From Doris montereyensis (Eukaryota > Mollusca > Gastropoda > Nudibranchia > Dorididae): DNA of 64,000 nt. The stretch is from NCBI GenBank assembly GCA_037039925.1, contig JAXRKP010000647.1, positions 1-64,000 of the forward strand. Direction: 5' to 3'. Below, in pieces: positions 12,801-23,142 of the stretch. Under the pieces are notes generated by a model. It was not told the origin of the DNA and made no database searches. It saw nothing but the letters and a program-made list of their open reading frames with translations. A program made the translations under genes and the position numbers. Numbering within the stretch: the stretch's first letter is position 1; the number at the start of each line of letters is the position of its first letter.

Positions 12801-14937
12801 AAGAGGTTGTGCGGGTATTTCTTAATAGGTCTTTTAGGTAGGAATTCAATTGTTGCCAGGGTGGCGGCTGTAGTGGCCTGCTCTTCGACTTCCAACCACC
12901 AAGGGTTCTTTTGCATGCGCAAAGGCTGTGGACCTCTTAGATTATCGTCCGTCTCTGATAGGACTAGGCACTCATTTTTATTCTGCCTACCACAGAATAA
13001 AGGAGCAGAAGAAACCAAACAAAATTTGATGTATATATATATCTTATTTCACTTTTTTTCAGGCTGTGTGAGCATATTATGTCCCCTTGCCAAGTTTGAA
13101 AAGTTTTACGGAGAATCGTTACAGCATGACTGGGATCAAGTGTGTGGCCAGCAAGTGGAAGAAAATTTATAGACTTCGGAGATCGTAAGCAAATAAGAAA
13201 ATAAATAACAAAGTTTTAGATTGAGGAAATTGTAAATTATAAACAGTAAACTGTTGATTGTGTCTGACGTCACAGATGTACAGAAAATCATACAATTTAT
13301 TGTAAGAGAAATTTTTTAAAGGAAATGTTGTGAAGAAAATACAAAGACGCCAAGTTCTAACTTATAGGTTTGGGGTTCGAGATATTGATTTCCGTTTTTT
13401 TGCTTTATTGTTTACACACAAAAATTGACACATGAATTCACCAAGAAAATAATGAAAAATTCTTTCAGTCTTTTGGGTGTGAACCTTTTTAACGATAGAG
13501 GTTAGGCAGAAGAAAGTAAAAAGTTGATGAAAAAGAGCAAAATTAATATGGAGACATGTCATTGGTGTCGATATCGGGATTTCTGACTGAGAGTTGGTAT
13601 TGATGAGCTCATGTGGTCGTACTTCACATCTCGTGCTACAACGTTGCATTGTGTATGATATAGTAGGGAGGGGAGGAGGAGAAAGAGATCTCTGATACAG
13701 CAGGATGTAAGACATGTTGACCTCCTTGCTGTTTACTATCAGAGTTACTATCAGTGACTCACTCTGTGGGAGAGTTGATCATGTAACATAACCACCCACC
13801 CTGGTTGGCCCCAAGGCTTTACGTTTACGACACAACTTTGGCTACTTTTCACAGTACGCATTATTTCTGTCGTATTTTTTTTTTTTTATTTCATCTTCAA
13901 TATTTTTCACAATCATGCCTAGAAAGGATTCAAAATGAAACGTTTCACTGAGATGCTTGAAGTGTATGAAATGTGTGTTTTTGTGTGGTTTTCATTTTAT
14001 TGAATTTCAGTCACGTTTTTCTCATTCTCTTACTCTTATTTTTAAAATGAATTTTGATCTTCTGCCCTACTTGTAAAGATAAAGATAAAGAATGATTTAT
14101 AGTCTGTATCTCCACACAAGTGCAGGCTCATCAACTGTACATCATTTATCCCCCAGCAGGCCATTTCGTTCAAAGTCCTTCTCAACTCCCGTGGGGAGCA
14201 TAGGCTTTTCATACTAACACTCAGACAAGATCTCTCTCTACCTATTGTAGAGAGTTTTTAATAAAAATTTAACATTTAACTATTTGCTATTCAAAGAAAT
14301 TGACAGAATGTATGCCCTTAAAAATATGTATACTTTTTTTGTAAAAAAAGAATTGTATGATGTATAAGCAGTATAATTTTGTTATTTTAAATTTGAACTT
14401 AGAAAATTACTACAAATTAAAATAATAGTCAAACACATATTCTGTAACTCATTTAGAAAGCAATGTATTCAGAGCTGGCTTTACTAGCCATGTGTAAACC
14501 TGAGTCAGGCACCTTACTTTATGACATAATTATAGCTGACTGCTTCTTGAATTGATGAAATTGTTTCTATCTTTATTTCAGAGACAGTTCCAATTTTGAT
14601 ATCTGTGCTCATCTTCCTTCTTCTTATGAACGTAATCCTTCTATATAAAGTCTGCATTTATCACAGTAAGTTAAAGCGGACACTGTTTAAGGACGAATAT
14701 TCTCTTGTACAGACACAAACAGATAGTAACGAAGAAGGAGATGATATGGAGAATCTATCCAATAATTGTAACCATCATGCTGGAGTGCAGAATGGTGGAG
14801 GAAAAATCAAACATTTGAAAAAAGAAAGGGTGCAAAGAAAACATCAACATCACAATGATAGTAAATTTTCGGATAGTGACGATGAGAGTTGTGAGGAAAC
14901 CACATTGTTTATGTCATCTCATAATACAAAGAGATGA
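1483..14937 (+). CDS. Histidine acid phosphatase, membrane-anchored (3' nine exons; 5' end outside window)
   Basis: The product is a lysosomal/prostatic-type acid phosphatase (histidine phosphatase superfamily, branch 2) that hydrolyses phosphomonoesters in the lysosome or outside the cell. Exons seen: 1483-1567, 2013-2168, 2987-3081, 6967-7053, 8353-8467, 11096-11181, 12297-12473, 13063-13184 and 14582-14937, about 426 residues in all. Family landmarks appear in order: GMLQGYQLGQYIRHYY, VYIRSANVHRTM, QPVPVHTFP, the catalytic HD dyad in YSGHDMN, and a cysteine-containing segment ending HDWDQVC. A membrane span (LISVLIFLLLMNVILLY) and a polar tail of about 90 residues follow. Spacing matches human ACP2/ACPP closely, so no internal exon is missing. 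The RHG catalytic exon lies left of the window. Four one-base frame problems (1561-1567; junction 3081/6967; junction 12473/13063; 13167-13172) must be allowed for. They look like assembly errors, but a decaying copy cannot be excluded. Confidence 0.92.
2013..2168 (+). CDS. Acid phosphatase exon B (VYIRS motif)
   Basis: 52 codons, phase 0 on both sides, with acceptor AACAG and donor GTAAGT. It begins VYIRSANVHRTM and ends with WQPVPVHTFPSEIDS, corresponding to VYVRSTDxDRTLMSA ... WQPIPVHTVP in vertebrate acid phosphatases. Both arginines are kept. The two acidic residues usual in RSTDxDRT are N and H here. Confidence 0.92.
2987..3081 (+). CDS. Acid phosphatase exon C
   Basis: Acceptor TTTCAG, donor AAG|GTGAAA. 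It encodes VLSPLTACCYVRELFDGLQ..., aligning with the 'CPRYEQL' region. Combined with exon D it has the same length as the human segment. The exon ends in phase 2 but exon D must start in phase 0, so one base is missing at this junction. Confidence 0.85.
3330..6022 (+). repeat. 2.7 kb minisatellite, 19-22 bp units (TATACATGTTTTCCTTTGY)
   Basis: About 130 imperfect copies of ATACATGTTTTCCTTTGYT. A longer variant, TATACATTATGTTTTCCTTTGC, is enriched between 4085 and 5500. The 19-bp unit has no stop in any forward frame, so all three frames stay open for hundreds of codons (FPLLYMFSFVIHVFL patterns). It lies in the intron between exons C and D of the acid phosphatase gene. Confidence 0.97.
6045..6115 (+). 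mobile_element. SINE family 2 fragment (3' end)
   Basis: GTTGATGATCATGCATTTGT then GATACAGTCCATACATCCAT. This resembles the 3' end of the SINE at 20185-20560 and directly follows the minisatellite. Confidence 0.6.
6442..6738. repeat. Five-copy tandem repeat, about 59 bp
   Basis: Units contain GCCCCCTATACTCATTCACG, TTATAGTCATGTAGACTAC and AATTAGAGGGAACATT. The same landmark recurs at 6502, 6561, 6618, 6677 and 6735. A partial inverted copy occurs at about 7120-7200. Confidence 0.93.
6967..7053 (+). CDS. Acid phosphatase exon D
   Basis: 29 codons (ELMFQLSRHTDMEMNVKTLH...) between acceptor TTTACAG and donor CTT|GTGAGT. It matches the helical segment before 'HGLxLPxW' in the family. The 3.9 kb intron before it contains the 3330-6022 minisatellite and the 59-bp repeats. 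Confidence 0.88.
7295..7400. repeat. Two-copy direct repeat, about 47 bp
   Basis: TGTGCGCAAATAATTTCAAC...TTTCTCCCTGG at 7301-7341 is repeated at 7342-7384, followed by a partial third TGTGCGC. It lies in the intron between exons D and E. Confidence 0.8.
8243..8297. repeat. Perfect 25-bp inverted repeat with 5-nt loop
   Basis: ACAGGTGAATGAAAAATCTT... and its exact reverse complement flank GTACT (8268-8272). The hairpin ends 55 bases upstream of acid phosphatase exon E, inside the intron. Confidence 0.93.
8353..8467 (+). CDS. Acid phosphatase exon E (HGMTLPSW)
   Basis: Acceptor TTGCAG, donor GCAG|GTAGGA. It encodes KAHGMTLPSWLTKDMEDKL..., matching the family's HGLxLPxWxxxxxxxxL. It ends in phase 1, joining exon F in frame (A-G-I-L-L-L). 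Confidence 0.92.
8598..10960 (-). mobile_element. LINE copy A (degraded, interrupted)
   Basis: Reverse orientation. The 3' end with an (AAAG)n-type tail is at 8598-8615. The C-terminal part of the reverse-transcriptase protein (FGHVNR...KRWEED-type region, CCHG-less) lies at 8640-9250 and the distal endonuclease at 9400-9560. The endonuclease (10105-10640: GVGLLMHKRNENLLESWKYI, GDLNARVGNN, NGERLIDFCL) and 5' leader run to CTGGCAGTGG at about 10955. The central RT domain is deleted. A 530-bp insert splits it at 9560-10095. It sits in the acid phosphatase intron between exons E and F. Confidence 0.88.
9560..10095. mobile_element. Unclassified insertion inside LINE copy A
   Basis: LINE sequence reads up to CTTGTATATTTTTT and resumes at TTTTAATATCTTTATG when compared with copy B. 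The intervening 530 bp is absent from copy B and contains (CA)n at 9841-9880. TATTTTTTA on both sides is a possible 9-bp target duplication, although its simple composition makes chance agreement possible. Confidence 0.6.
11096..11181 (+). CDS. Acid phosphatase exon F
   Basis: Acceptor TTTTCAG, donor GGG|GTAATG. It encodes GILLLDMLSNMHGKI... to YLYSG, equivalent to 'GGxLLxxIxxxM ... KLxxYSAHD' of the family. It abuts the HD exon in phase 0. A SINE fragment lies just downstream, at 11262-11345. Confidence 0.9.
11262..11345 (-). mobile_element. SINE family 1 fragment
   Basis: CAAGGCCATTACAGCCCATA and GAGCCGGAGATTATCCCGGT are the reverse complement of the 3' body of the family 1 SINE. They match 27265-27315. 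Confidence 0.8.
12297..12473 (+). CDS. Acid phosphatase exon G (catalytic HD)
   Basis: 59 codons between TCTCAG and CAG|GTGAGT. It starts HDMNIHALMAMLEVYNKEDV. The HD pair is the proton-donor dyad of branch-2 histidine phosphatases (family consensus SAHDTT). It continues through IELHHQDNHHFIRLLYKEDD. An alternative weaker donor at 12478 would bring the next exon into frame by adding V-S. Confidence 0.92.
13063..13184 (+). CDS. Acid phosphatase exon H
   Basis: Acceptor TTTTTTTCAG, donor GATC|GTAAGC. It encodes CVSILCPLAKFEKFYGE... and HDWDQVCGQQVEENL, matching 'CPLxxFxxLxxPxxPxDWxxEC' of the family. It needs one extra base at its start for the cysteine frame. A second base is needed inside TTT at 13167-13169, where the given frame meets TAG at 13170. 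With both it joins exon I in phase 1. Confidence 0.85.
14084..14255 (-). mobile_element. SINE family 2 fragment (reverse)
   Basis: Reverse complement of the 3' half of the SINE at 20185-20560, including GCAGGCTCATCAACTGTACA and CCCCCAGCAGGCCATTTCGT. It lies in the intron between acid phosphatase exons H and I. Confidence 0.85.
14582..14937 (+). CDS. Acid phosphatase exon I: transmembrane span and cytoplasmic tail, stop codon
   Basis: Acceptor ATTTCAG at 14581, stop TGA at 14935-14937. A hydrophobic stretch (VPILISVLIFLLLMNVILLY) is followed by basic residues (K, H, K, K, R) as in a type I membrane anchor. A tail rich in D, E, S, H and N follows, with KKERVQRKHQHH and SDSDDESCEE. The tail is longer than in vertebrate ACP2. 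I see no clear tyrosine-based GYxxV lysosomal sorting signal, so the compartment is uncertain. Confidence 0.85.
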
Positions 14938-14958
14938 GGAATGCAGACAGATTTATCA

Positions 14959-14964
14959 AATAAA
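14959..14964 (+). promoter_or_regulatory. Candidate poly(A) signal of the acid phosphatase gene
   Basis: AATAAA 22 nt after the stop codon. A second AATAAA lies at 15506-15511 and could serve a longer 3' UTR. Position is the only support. Confidence 0.45.
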
Positions 14965-16890
14965 AAATAATTTATATTTTCTCCATGGCATAAATTATTG
15001 ATCATTATGTTGTTATCTGGTTCTAAATACAAGTTCACATGTTGACCATCATAGCCAAATTGTTATAAAAATTTCTATGTATTTATTTATGATGTATATA
15101 TATGAATAATGTGTGACTGTGCTGTTTAAAAGAAAAGCAAAACAAAATTGGGTCTTATTTTATTTACAATTTTATCGAGTGATGAAAGGTTGTTTTTAAG
15201 TCGTATTCTCAGGTTTGAATGAATTACGAGTTATTTTGGTTTCATACAGAAACCAGAGTAATTAATGTAAATATTCAAGTATTGTTTTTCTCAAAATTGA
15301 CCAATCAGCAAGCCCATTTTCAGTAAGATGACCAATTGTATAAGGATGGAATACTTTCCAAAATTATATTCTTGAATACATTCCGGTTAGGTCCATGGAC
15401 CAAGATTTTACCCGAGAAATCTCCTGCTCTAACAGCATAGTAATGGTGAGCCATTGCTTTCATCTCCTATTCTGTGGAGCTGCCATATGATATAATCAAA
15501 TAGCCAATAAACATTTTTACTCTGGAAATAATTTATGAACAGTTTTTTCTACCTACATCTCGGCTTCATTTTTGTTTTCTGGACTGCCTTAAAATTTGTT
15601 AACATTTTTTTTATTTCGCTGTGGGTCAGCTTTTAAAAAAAAAAATATTTTTTTTATTGCTTTTATTGTCATTATATTTTATTTGAAAGTAATGAGATAG
15701 ATCTATGTTCTGCACGTGGTCAAGACATATCTTTTGTCCACAGAATAATAGCTGACATTAAAGACTTGAATAAAAGAATTTGTACTAATTCTTTTTATGT
15801 TAAACTCTTCTTCTTTCAGTCTGAAATAGATTAGACCATAGTACCTGAATAAGAAATATTATTTCGTATTTTTTGAGTGAGATTTGGCAAAAACATTAAC
15901 CAAGTAAAAAACCTGAATGTATATGGACAGTAAAACTGGCAATTTCAATTCTAGTATGGTTGTTCAAGTTTTGGAAACAAAATTCAAAACTATTTCATAA
16001 ACTACATAACATAATTTTACAAAATTAGAATCATTTATGATGAATTGAGCACAAAGTAGAAATAACAAAATTCTTGTTCATTATTCTAGCTGACAGGTTT
16101 TGGATATATTTCTTGAGATACATATAATAAGAAAGTTGTTCAGAGATTTGTTATATATTCTGTCAGATGGGGTTGGGTTTTTTATGAACTCAAAAGATGA
16201 CAGTGAAACAGACAACAATGTAACAAGAAAATCATAAATCTCTACTGTTGACTCATTATGAGCATGTCTAGAGTGAAGCAAACAAGTGATTTTGTGAGTG
16301 TCGCACCCCATGTGAAAATTATTGCATACTCTATAAAATCATGTATTATCGCAAGGAGGTTAGAAGAATCTGTTTTAGCTTAGTATCGTTAAAGTTATAT
16401 TGAACTTGGGGAGACAGCTGACCAGATAATTATATTGACTGCATTTTATTGTCTTACTTGCACAAAGATAATAGCTTTGCACCCATGGTGTTGATATTTT
16501 ATGCTTGTCAAAATATTCTTAATGAAGTATTGGTAGAGACTTAAGAAATTAAATAACATATTTTATGTAGCTGTATATGCATATTCAATACATTTTTGCT
16601 TTTGTTATTGCCTTGTAAACTCTAGCTCTAGTATGATGCCTTATGTTTTCTTTCTTCCGTTTCTTTTTTCTTTCTAATATCAAAAATATTTTTTCCAGCA
16701 GAAAAAAGCTGGGCACAAAAAGCTTATCTTTAGATTATCATTAAGCTTAGTTTTTCATCTATTGAAGAATATTCTAGTCAACAGCTTTGAATTCAGTAAT
16801 TTATGTAACTTACTAAGTTTTCGCACATCAAAGGCATCGATTATGACATCCATTCATTATACAACAGTATGGGAGGACCGTAGTAGAAAT
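14965..16890. other. 3' flank of the acid phosphatase gene; no gene seen
   Basis: AT-rich sequence with a second AATAAA at 15506. I see no exon or clear repeat. Confidence 0.5.
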
Positions 16891-16910
16891 TGCAGTGAGA
16901 AAAATTATTA

Positions 16911-16914
16911 TTAT

Positions 16915-16964
<50 letters not shown>

Positions 16965-16989
16965 TTATGAGTAGTAGTAGTATTATTAT

Positions 16990-17061
<72 letters not shown>

Positions 17062-17241
17062 AAGTAGCAGCAGTAGTAGTAGTAGTAGTAGTAGTTTTAT
17101 ATTAATATTATTATTATTATTGTTATTTTTTATTTTTTATTTATTTTTATTATTTTTTTATTATTAGTTTTTTTAATCAATTTTTTAAAAATGATTTATT
17201 ATTAATGCTATTATTATTATTTTATTTTTTATATTATTTTT

Positions 17242-17284
<43 letters not shown>

Positions 17285-17290
17285 ATAAGA
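16911..17290. repeat. Compound trinucleotide repeat (TAG)n, (TTA)n, (CAT)n
   Basis: TAG runs at 16913-17095 are followed by TTA/TTTTA-rich sequence to 17240, then CAT repeats at 17245-17285. The serine-rich open frame across it is a repeat artefact. Confidence 0.96.
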
Positions 17291-18600
17291 ACATATCATT
17301 TCATTTTAATTCTTTCATGAAAATAGTGATTTATTCCTAGCCTGTTACTTCTGTCTTCACCATGGGACTCCACATAAAAGGAAATTATTTGTGCAAGGAA
17401 GAAAGCCTTAACTATGGTAACAAAGTTTTATTTCCATTATTTTATGTAGCGTCTTACGAGATGTGTATAATCGTCACTAGAAGCACGAAATACTTGTGTA
17501 CATCTAAAAAGGAGTAAAATGAATTATCTGTAAAAGGGAGACTGAAGGAATAATTACAACATTTAAGACCTTAGGCTCTTTTCTAATTATTTCATTCGTA
17601 TTTATATATCTTGTGTCATATGAATTGTTTTGGGCATATGTGTCATTCAAATCCAATTGCCTTGTGTATGTTCTCACAGTGCAGTGTTCAGAACTACTGT
17701 ACATCTGACAGCTCCAAAATGAGTCTGTATATTGCAGCTAAGATTTAAAAAGAATTGTTTTAGTCAGTTAAAAGCCTTTACTTTGTTTAACAGGAAATTG
17801 GAATCCTTTATCCCAGATTCCTACTCCATATTCCTTTGTTACTTCAGCATTCGGCACAATAAGTCCCTTATTTCTGGTGCGAATAAACTCCATCAGTTCC
17901 CACTTTCACTTTTATTTACTTTATAGTGATTTTGTTTTGAATTTGGAATTTACGCCTCCAAAACAGACACTGAGACAGCTTTGAAACAGTTATCATAATC
18001 CCGTTACTATTCAATTGATATGAATTTATCATTTGATCTGAAAATTGACAATGTATTTTTATTTTATTCTTGCCAACCATCAGGAGACTTTATCAGGGAT
18101 ATAAAAGAGAGGAAGTTTTGAATTTTGAAATTGCTCAGGGTCAAAAGAATAAAACTCATTCCTTACTTTATGTCCATGAATTATATTTTCATCTTCTTTA
18201 TCGTGTGTTCTCTTTTGGTTGAAGTAAGTTTTTATGTGACATTTACAATAACTTGACAGGGTCAGATAGGCTAAAGATGCAAGAACAATTAATAATGTAG
18301 TGGAGTTTTTAAACAAATGAAATATTCTGTTTTTCAAGATGGAACCATTTTTAGATTACTTTGACACCTTGAGAAATACAAAACTGCCTTTTCCTTCTTT
18401 CTTGTATTTTATTAGTCGATGATGTTGACAACATTTCGGTTGTGTGCCTTGTTTACTGATAAAGACACCAAAGTGCTTGTGTTACCCTTTCAAGCTGGTG
18501 TTTACCGGCAGTTAAGTTAGTCTTGATAGAATGTTTGATGTTTTTCATGATTTTCGGCCTCTTGCTCGGTATTGATCTCCACTAATGAAGAGAAATATAA
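17291..18600. other. Intergenic, nothing recognised
   Basis: AT-rich, short open frames only. Confidence 0.5.
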
Positions 18601-18603
18601 AAA

Positions 18604-18860
18604 GTAATAAAAGGCCTAATTACTAATAGAGAAAACAGGACAGAACATAGAATTTTGTGAGTGGCCCATCCTTCATCAGCAACAAAGACAAACATAGTAG
18701 TTAATGTTTCTATGTCTTTCTTTGTTGCTTAAAGGGAATAAAAAAATGTAAAAAAGAGAAGACCTGAGAATAGGAGATATAGATTTAGAAACAGAGAAAG
18801 GAGAGAAAGCCACCCGAAAATTTCTCTGTTCTGTCCTGTTTTCTCTATAAGGCCTTTCCT
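18604..18860. mobile_element. MITE-like inverted repeat element
   Basis: The left end AAAAGGCCTAATTACTAATA, then GAGAAAACAGGACAGAAC, is mirrored by GTTCTGTCCTGTTTTCTCT then ATAAGGCCTTTCCTAATTT at the right. The element is about 255 bp with imperfect terminal inverted repeats of about 45 bp and no coding capacity. A target duplication was not clear. Confidence 0.7.
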
Positions 18861-19068
18861 AATTTCATATTCCTTTTCATGAGTTATTGACCTATTGCAG
18901 TTTTATTTTATCGCTTGATCTCTACTTAGTAGTTGGTCAAGGTTTCATTCAAGGGGTGATCTAGCTTTACCAGTCTTTCTTTGTTTTATTCTTGTTCATT
19001 AATAATATCATCAACGAATTAGAGACTTGTGATAATACCTCCTTCGATGATGCACAGCAGGACATGTG

Positions 19069-19540
19069 CCCCCCCCCCCTCCAATTTCCTCGAACCGCCC
19101 TCTCGCCGCCCCCCCCCCCCCCCCCCACTTTCGCTTCCCACACACACAGGCACCCCACTCTCATCAATCAATACACATTCTAGCAGAGACTGAGGAGTAT
19201 AATAGAAAGAAGACAGCTTTGCTGTGCCCTTACTTACATGCATGAGCTAGTTGCTAGTGTTTAATTCTAACGCATGTGTATACTTTTCACACCTTTTTAA
19301 AAATATTTTTCACCTTTTGATACTTCCTTTTATCCTTTCTCTGTCATTTCTTTCTCTTGTCCTAGTCTTAATCTTTTGTTCACTTCTCCATTCGAATATA
19401 CACACCTCTCTCTCATTCTTTCTTTCTCTCCTTTCTCTGTTTCTAAATCTATATCTCCTATTCTCAGGTCTTCTCTTTTTCTTTTCTTTTTTATTCCCCT
19501 TTGATTTCTCCTATCTGCTCCCCCCCCCCCCCCCCCCCCA
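19069..19540. repeat. Poly-C and CT-rich tracts
   Basis: C runs at about 19069-19078, 19109-19126 and 19520-19539, and TC-rich sequence at 19320-19500. No gene. Confidence 0.85.
19421..19502. repeat. Inverted partial copy of the 18731-18810 segment
   Basis: CTCCTTTCTCTGTTTCTAAA then TCTATATCTCCTATTCTCAG and GTCTTCTC... is nearly the exact reverse complement of 18731-18810 inside the MITE-like element. Confidence 0.85.
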
Positions 19541-20184
19541 ATTCAGCTGTGTAGTCACCTTGTACGACTAACTCGGATTTTGGGGCTGTTGATTATTAAA
19601 TGACTAGTGACCGAAATAGTGTCACAGAACCAAGAACAGCGAGATATAGCGCTATAGACAAGTTAAGCATTATCATAAGATTAAGTAATTGTATACTGTT
19701 TGAGTTTGTGTTATTCTAGTGACTAAATGATATGATGCTTAATCAATATTTTATTTTATATTCAAGGTTGTCAGTTTTGACTTTACTTGAATATCTATTG
19801 TTTAAGTGTCGTTGAACCTGACAATGACAAGTGGCAACAACTTGAAATATGCCATTAGTTTCATTATATTAAAATATGTTACATGTACATGGATATTATT
19901 TGTTATTATTGTTATTATGCTATGATCAAAGGTGACCAGGATCACAAATTTTATGAACCAAGAAATGCCGAGTTTTGTTGTGAATGTTAAATGCCCTCTC
20001 TATCAATCAAAATCAGCCTGTCTTATTTATTTAACCATGTTTGTCAATTTTCGTCTTTCAAATGCAACCTTATTCAAATGTGCAATTCAATTTTAATGTA
20101 CAATTATTTACGATTTTTAAATTCTTTTTTAGGTTCATAGTTGAGCCACTGTTTCGGTTTCAGTAAATTTATTTCTTTATTTTT

Positions 20185-20560
20185 CATGATCAGAGGCGTT
20201 GTAGCTGAACAATAGTGTTGTGATGTTGTAATCACGACGACACCGGTTCAAGTCCCACAGCTGCCACAGGTTTTTTTTCTCATAATGTTGTACTCTTAGG
20301 AAAGGTACTTCACTCTATTTTTCTCACTTGACTCAGGTGTGAATGAGTACCCAGCTATAGGTAGAGAAAGATCTTGTCAGAATGTTAGTACGAAAAGCCT
20401 AACAGGCTTGTGTGCTGTATGCTCTCCTGGGAGTTGAGAAGGGCTTTGAATGAAAAAATGGCCTGCTGGGAAGTGGCAGATAAATGATGTACAGTCGGTG
20501 AGCCTGCACTTGTGCGAGGATACAGACTATAAATCCATCTTTATCCTTTATCTTTTATCT
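20185..20560 (+). mobile_element. SINE family 2, near full length
   Basis: The tRNA-like head GGCGTTGTAGCTGAACAATA has a B-box-like CCGGTTCAAGTCCCA. The body contains GCCTGCTGGGAAGTGGCAGA and GCCTGCACTTGTGCGAGGAT. The tail is (CTTTTAT)n at 20540-20562. Related copies are at 6045, 14084 (-) and 61965 (-). Confidence 0.88.
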
Positions 20561-20569
20561 TTTATACTG

Positions 20570-22030
20570 AAGAAGTGCAATAAATAAACTAGCATTGCGT
20601 TCTAGTCATTAAAACATGCTTTATGAGTGGGATGAAATTGCAGGTCTTTAAGGTATCCTAAGAGAACATGAAACTGTACAGTCCTGTTTACTGTTTAAGT
20701 TTAAGATATCCTTTTAGACCCTGGGAGATTGTAGACTTCTATAACATACATACTTCCTCAACATATTTTCCCCTTAGTTTAATTTCACACCAATGAATCA
20801 CTTCATCTATGCAAAATTTTGCACCTTTTGATGCTCTGATTATAAAAAAGAAGACGATACACAAGAATAATTTTATATTACTGCAATCAATTCTATAATT
20901 GTAATATTTTGATCTCCTCTGCTTTTTTATACACCTATGATTAATAACTTTAAATTAGCTTTCATTTAGTTTCCATGTCTTGAATATATTTTATGATAAT
21001 AAATTGAAAACTATGCTCTTACAGTTAGTTATATAACTGTAGTATTTCTATTTTTCATCCTGTTTTCTTAAATGCATAATATGTATAAAACTTTCTAAAG
21101 TTTATGGATTTCCTTTATTTTGACATGCCTATGTCTACGCAAGGGTTTATAAAAGAAACTGCTTTTATTTTTAAACTTTGCTAACAATAAAATTGTATGG
21201 ACTTTGCTGAACACACAACACATGAATCAGATATTTGTGAGTACAGCTATTATGGTCTTTTACATTATTCATATACTACAGTCTTCATCTCTTCTGATTT
21301 TCTGTATATAAGCATATTAACAATACGTCACGTAATAGCTTTAAATTTATTTTATTTTGCCCTCTTATCTGTGCAAGATGTCCTAATACATGATTGTGAG
21401 TCTATGTATGTGTGTGTGTGTGTTTGTATTTTCATATTGGGTATCTTTTCTTCTTTTTCTTCTTTATCAAATGTACATGACGATAATGTTCAATGAAATT
21501 ATTACTGATACTCTACGAGAATAACAACATTTTCAAATGATTGCACTGCTATTGATCTATATTTTTACGTCTGCTTCTCTTGGTTTTCTGTGTACATGCA
21601 TTAAAAGCTTTACATTTATTTTGTTGTCTTCCTACATTTGAATGTTTTAAAATTAGCCAGGCCTACATAATGAACTGTCTTTTTCAATGGAAGAGCAGTG
21701 AACAAATAACAGTAATGATTCTAGAACAAAAATATGAAGAAAATGGCATTCTGTTGTACAATCGAACACATGTATTTGATGGTTTTTCATTCCTATTTAA
21801 TTAATCTCTTCTCTTTCTTTTTTTATGTATTTTTAATTTCTTTTACTTTGGCCTTCCTTAAATCTACTCCATTTACACATTCCAAAATTATGGGAAAGTT
21901 TCTATCCAGCAGCACATAATGATAAGAGTAACCGAATTTCATGAAGCAAAAGTAATATATACCTAAGAAAAAATACTGTTTCAACCAGTATCATATGAGC
22001 AATCTTGATCTCGTTTCGAACATTTGATGT
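20570..22030. other. Intergenic, nothing recognised
   Basis: AT-rich. A (GT) run lies at 21410-21423. Only short open frames. Confidence 0.5.
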
Positions 22031-22039
22031 CAATGTTAA

Positions 22040-22352
22040 GTGTCTTGGGTAACCTAGTACTTGGGCTGCCAAGTTTGCAATCACAAGGTCCTGGGTTTGA
22101 ATCCTGACAATGCTAGATCTGACATTGTATTTCTTGGGAAGGACGCTCAACCACATTTCCTCGCTTGACTCTGGCAAATGGAAAATGGGTACCAACATCA
22201 GCTGGATAGGAAAATCTATGACAACCTGCCCTCTTGTCAAGGGGGCGGGGGGGGGGGGGGGGGGTGTGTGTGACAATATATATTATGTTATCATTTCAGG
22301 CTATTCAAACCAGGGATAATCTTCAGTTCTATGAGCCATTACAGTCATGGAA
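22040..22352 (+). mobile_element. SINE family 1 copy with poly-G expansion
   Basis: Head ACTTGGGCTGCCAAGTTTGC, B-box-like GGGTTTGAATCCTGACAATG, body CTTGACTCTGGCAAATGG and GGGTACCAACATCAGCTGG, then a G20 run (22244-22263), and end CAGGGATAATCTTCAGTTCT. Confidence 0.85.
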
Positions 22353-22847
22353 GGAACGTTTTTATTTTAAACTTTATATAAATATATAATCGTTAAGTTT
22401 GTTTTCTTTGGAAATTTCTTCAGCTCTCAAAACTATCTACAGGCAATACAGTGTATGCTGGAATTAGAAAACTCCACTCACGTTATTAATTTTTACATTT
22501 TACGGTGATTGACTGTATGAATGACATTTTTTAAAAATTGCCAAGCACCCTGTTTGGTGTACATGTTGACAGCTTTTTTTCTCTTTCTTTTTGATGAATG
22601 ATTTACAAGAAAATGAATGCAAATAATAAAAAATAATTTCAACTCATATTGTGTTAGTGTTATTTGCTTCGCCCCCTCCCTAAATCTTATTTATCATTAT
22701 CATGAAATATTCCTTATCACATAAATAAGACATTTAAAAAGTGTTCTGTCATCTCATAGGCACATCATTCCATGCCTCCTTCCATAAATTCTTGTTTGAT
22801 TTGATTTGTTTGTTTGATTTGATTCCCCCACATCCACAACCATGGTG

Positions 22848-23142
22848 GTGGTGGCGGTGGCCGAGCGGTTAGGGCTGCCGGACTGGGGATCATGAGGTCC
22901 CGAGTTTGAATCCTAGCAAAGCCAGATACGGCGGCGTGTTCCTTTGGAAAGACACTTCACACGCGCATTTACCCCACTCTACCCAGGTGCAAATGGGTAC
23001 CAGCACTAGCTTGAGATTAAACACATGCGTCAGACTAACATCCTGGCCAAAAGATGATTATTGTCACCTGTTCCACTTCACGCTATAGAAACCGGGATAA
23101 GCTCTGGCTCTATGGGCTTTCAGCGCCTTGAAGGAACTTTAC
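22848..23142 (+). mobile_element. SINE family 1, best-preserved copy
   Basis: Head GTGGCCGAGCGGTTAGGGCT has an A-box-like start, and GAGTTTGAATCCTAGCAAAG supplies the B box, typical of a type II (Leu/Ser-like) tRNA ancestor. Body: CTACCCAGGTGCAAATGGGT. End: GGGATAAGCTCTGGCTCTAT. Not a functional tRNA gene: the acceptor stem does not close. Confidence 0.92.

Noticed and set aside
12719..13018. Open frames across 12719-13172 as a separate gene
   Set aside because: Only 13063-13184 has homology (acid phosphatase exon H); the upstream part is intron read-through.
16895..17167. Poly-serine open frame
   Set aside because: TAG/AGT trinucleotide repeat, no gene context or splice sites.
21197..21496. 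99-codon open frame
   Set aside because: No homology or splice context; AT-rich and hydrophobic by composition.
22848..22920. Possible tRNA gene
   Set aside because: It has A- and B-box-like sequences but no closing acceptor stem, and the same head recurs in many dispersed SINE copies with a common body.
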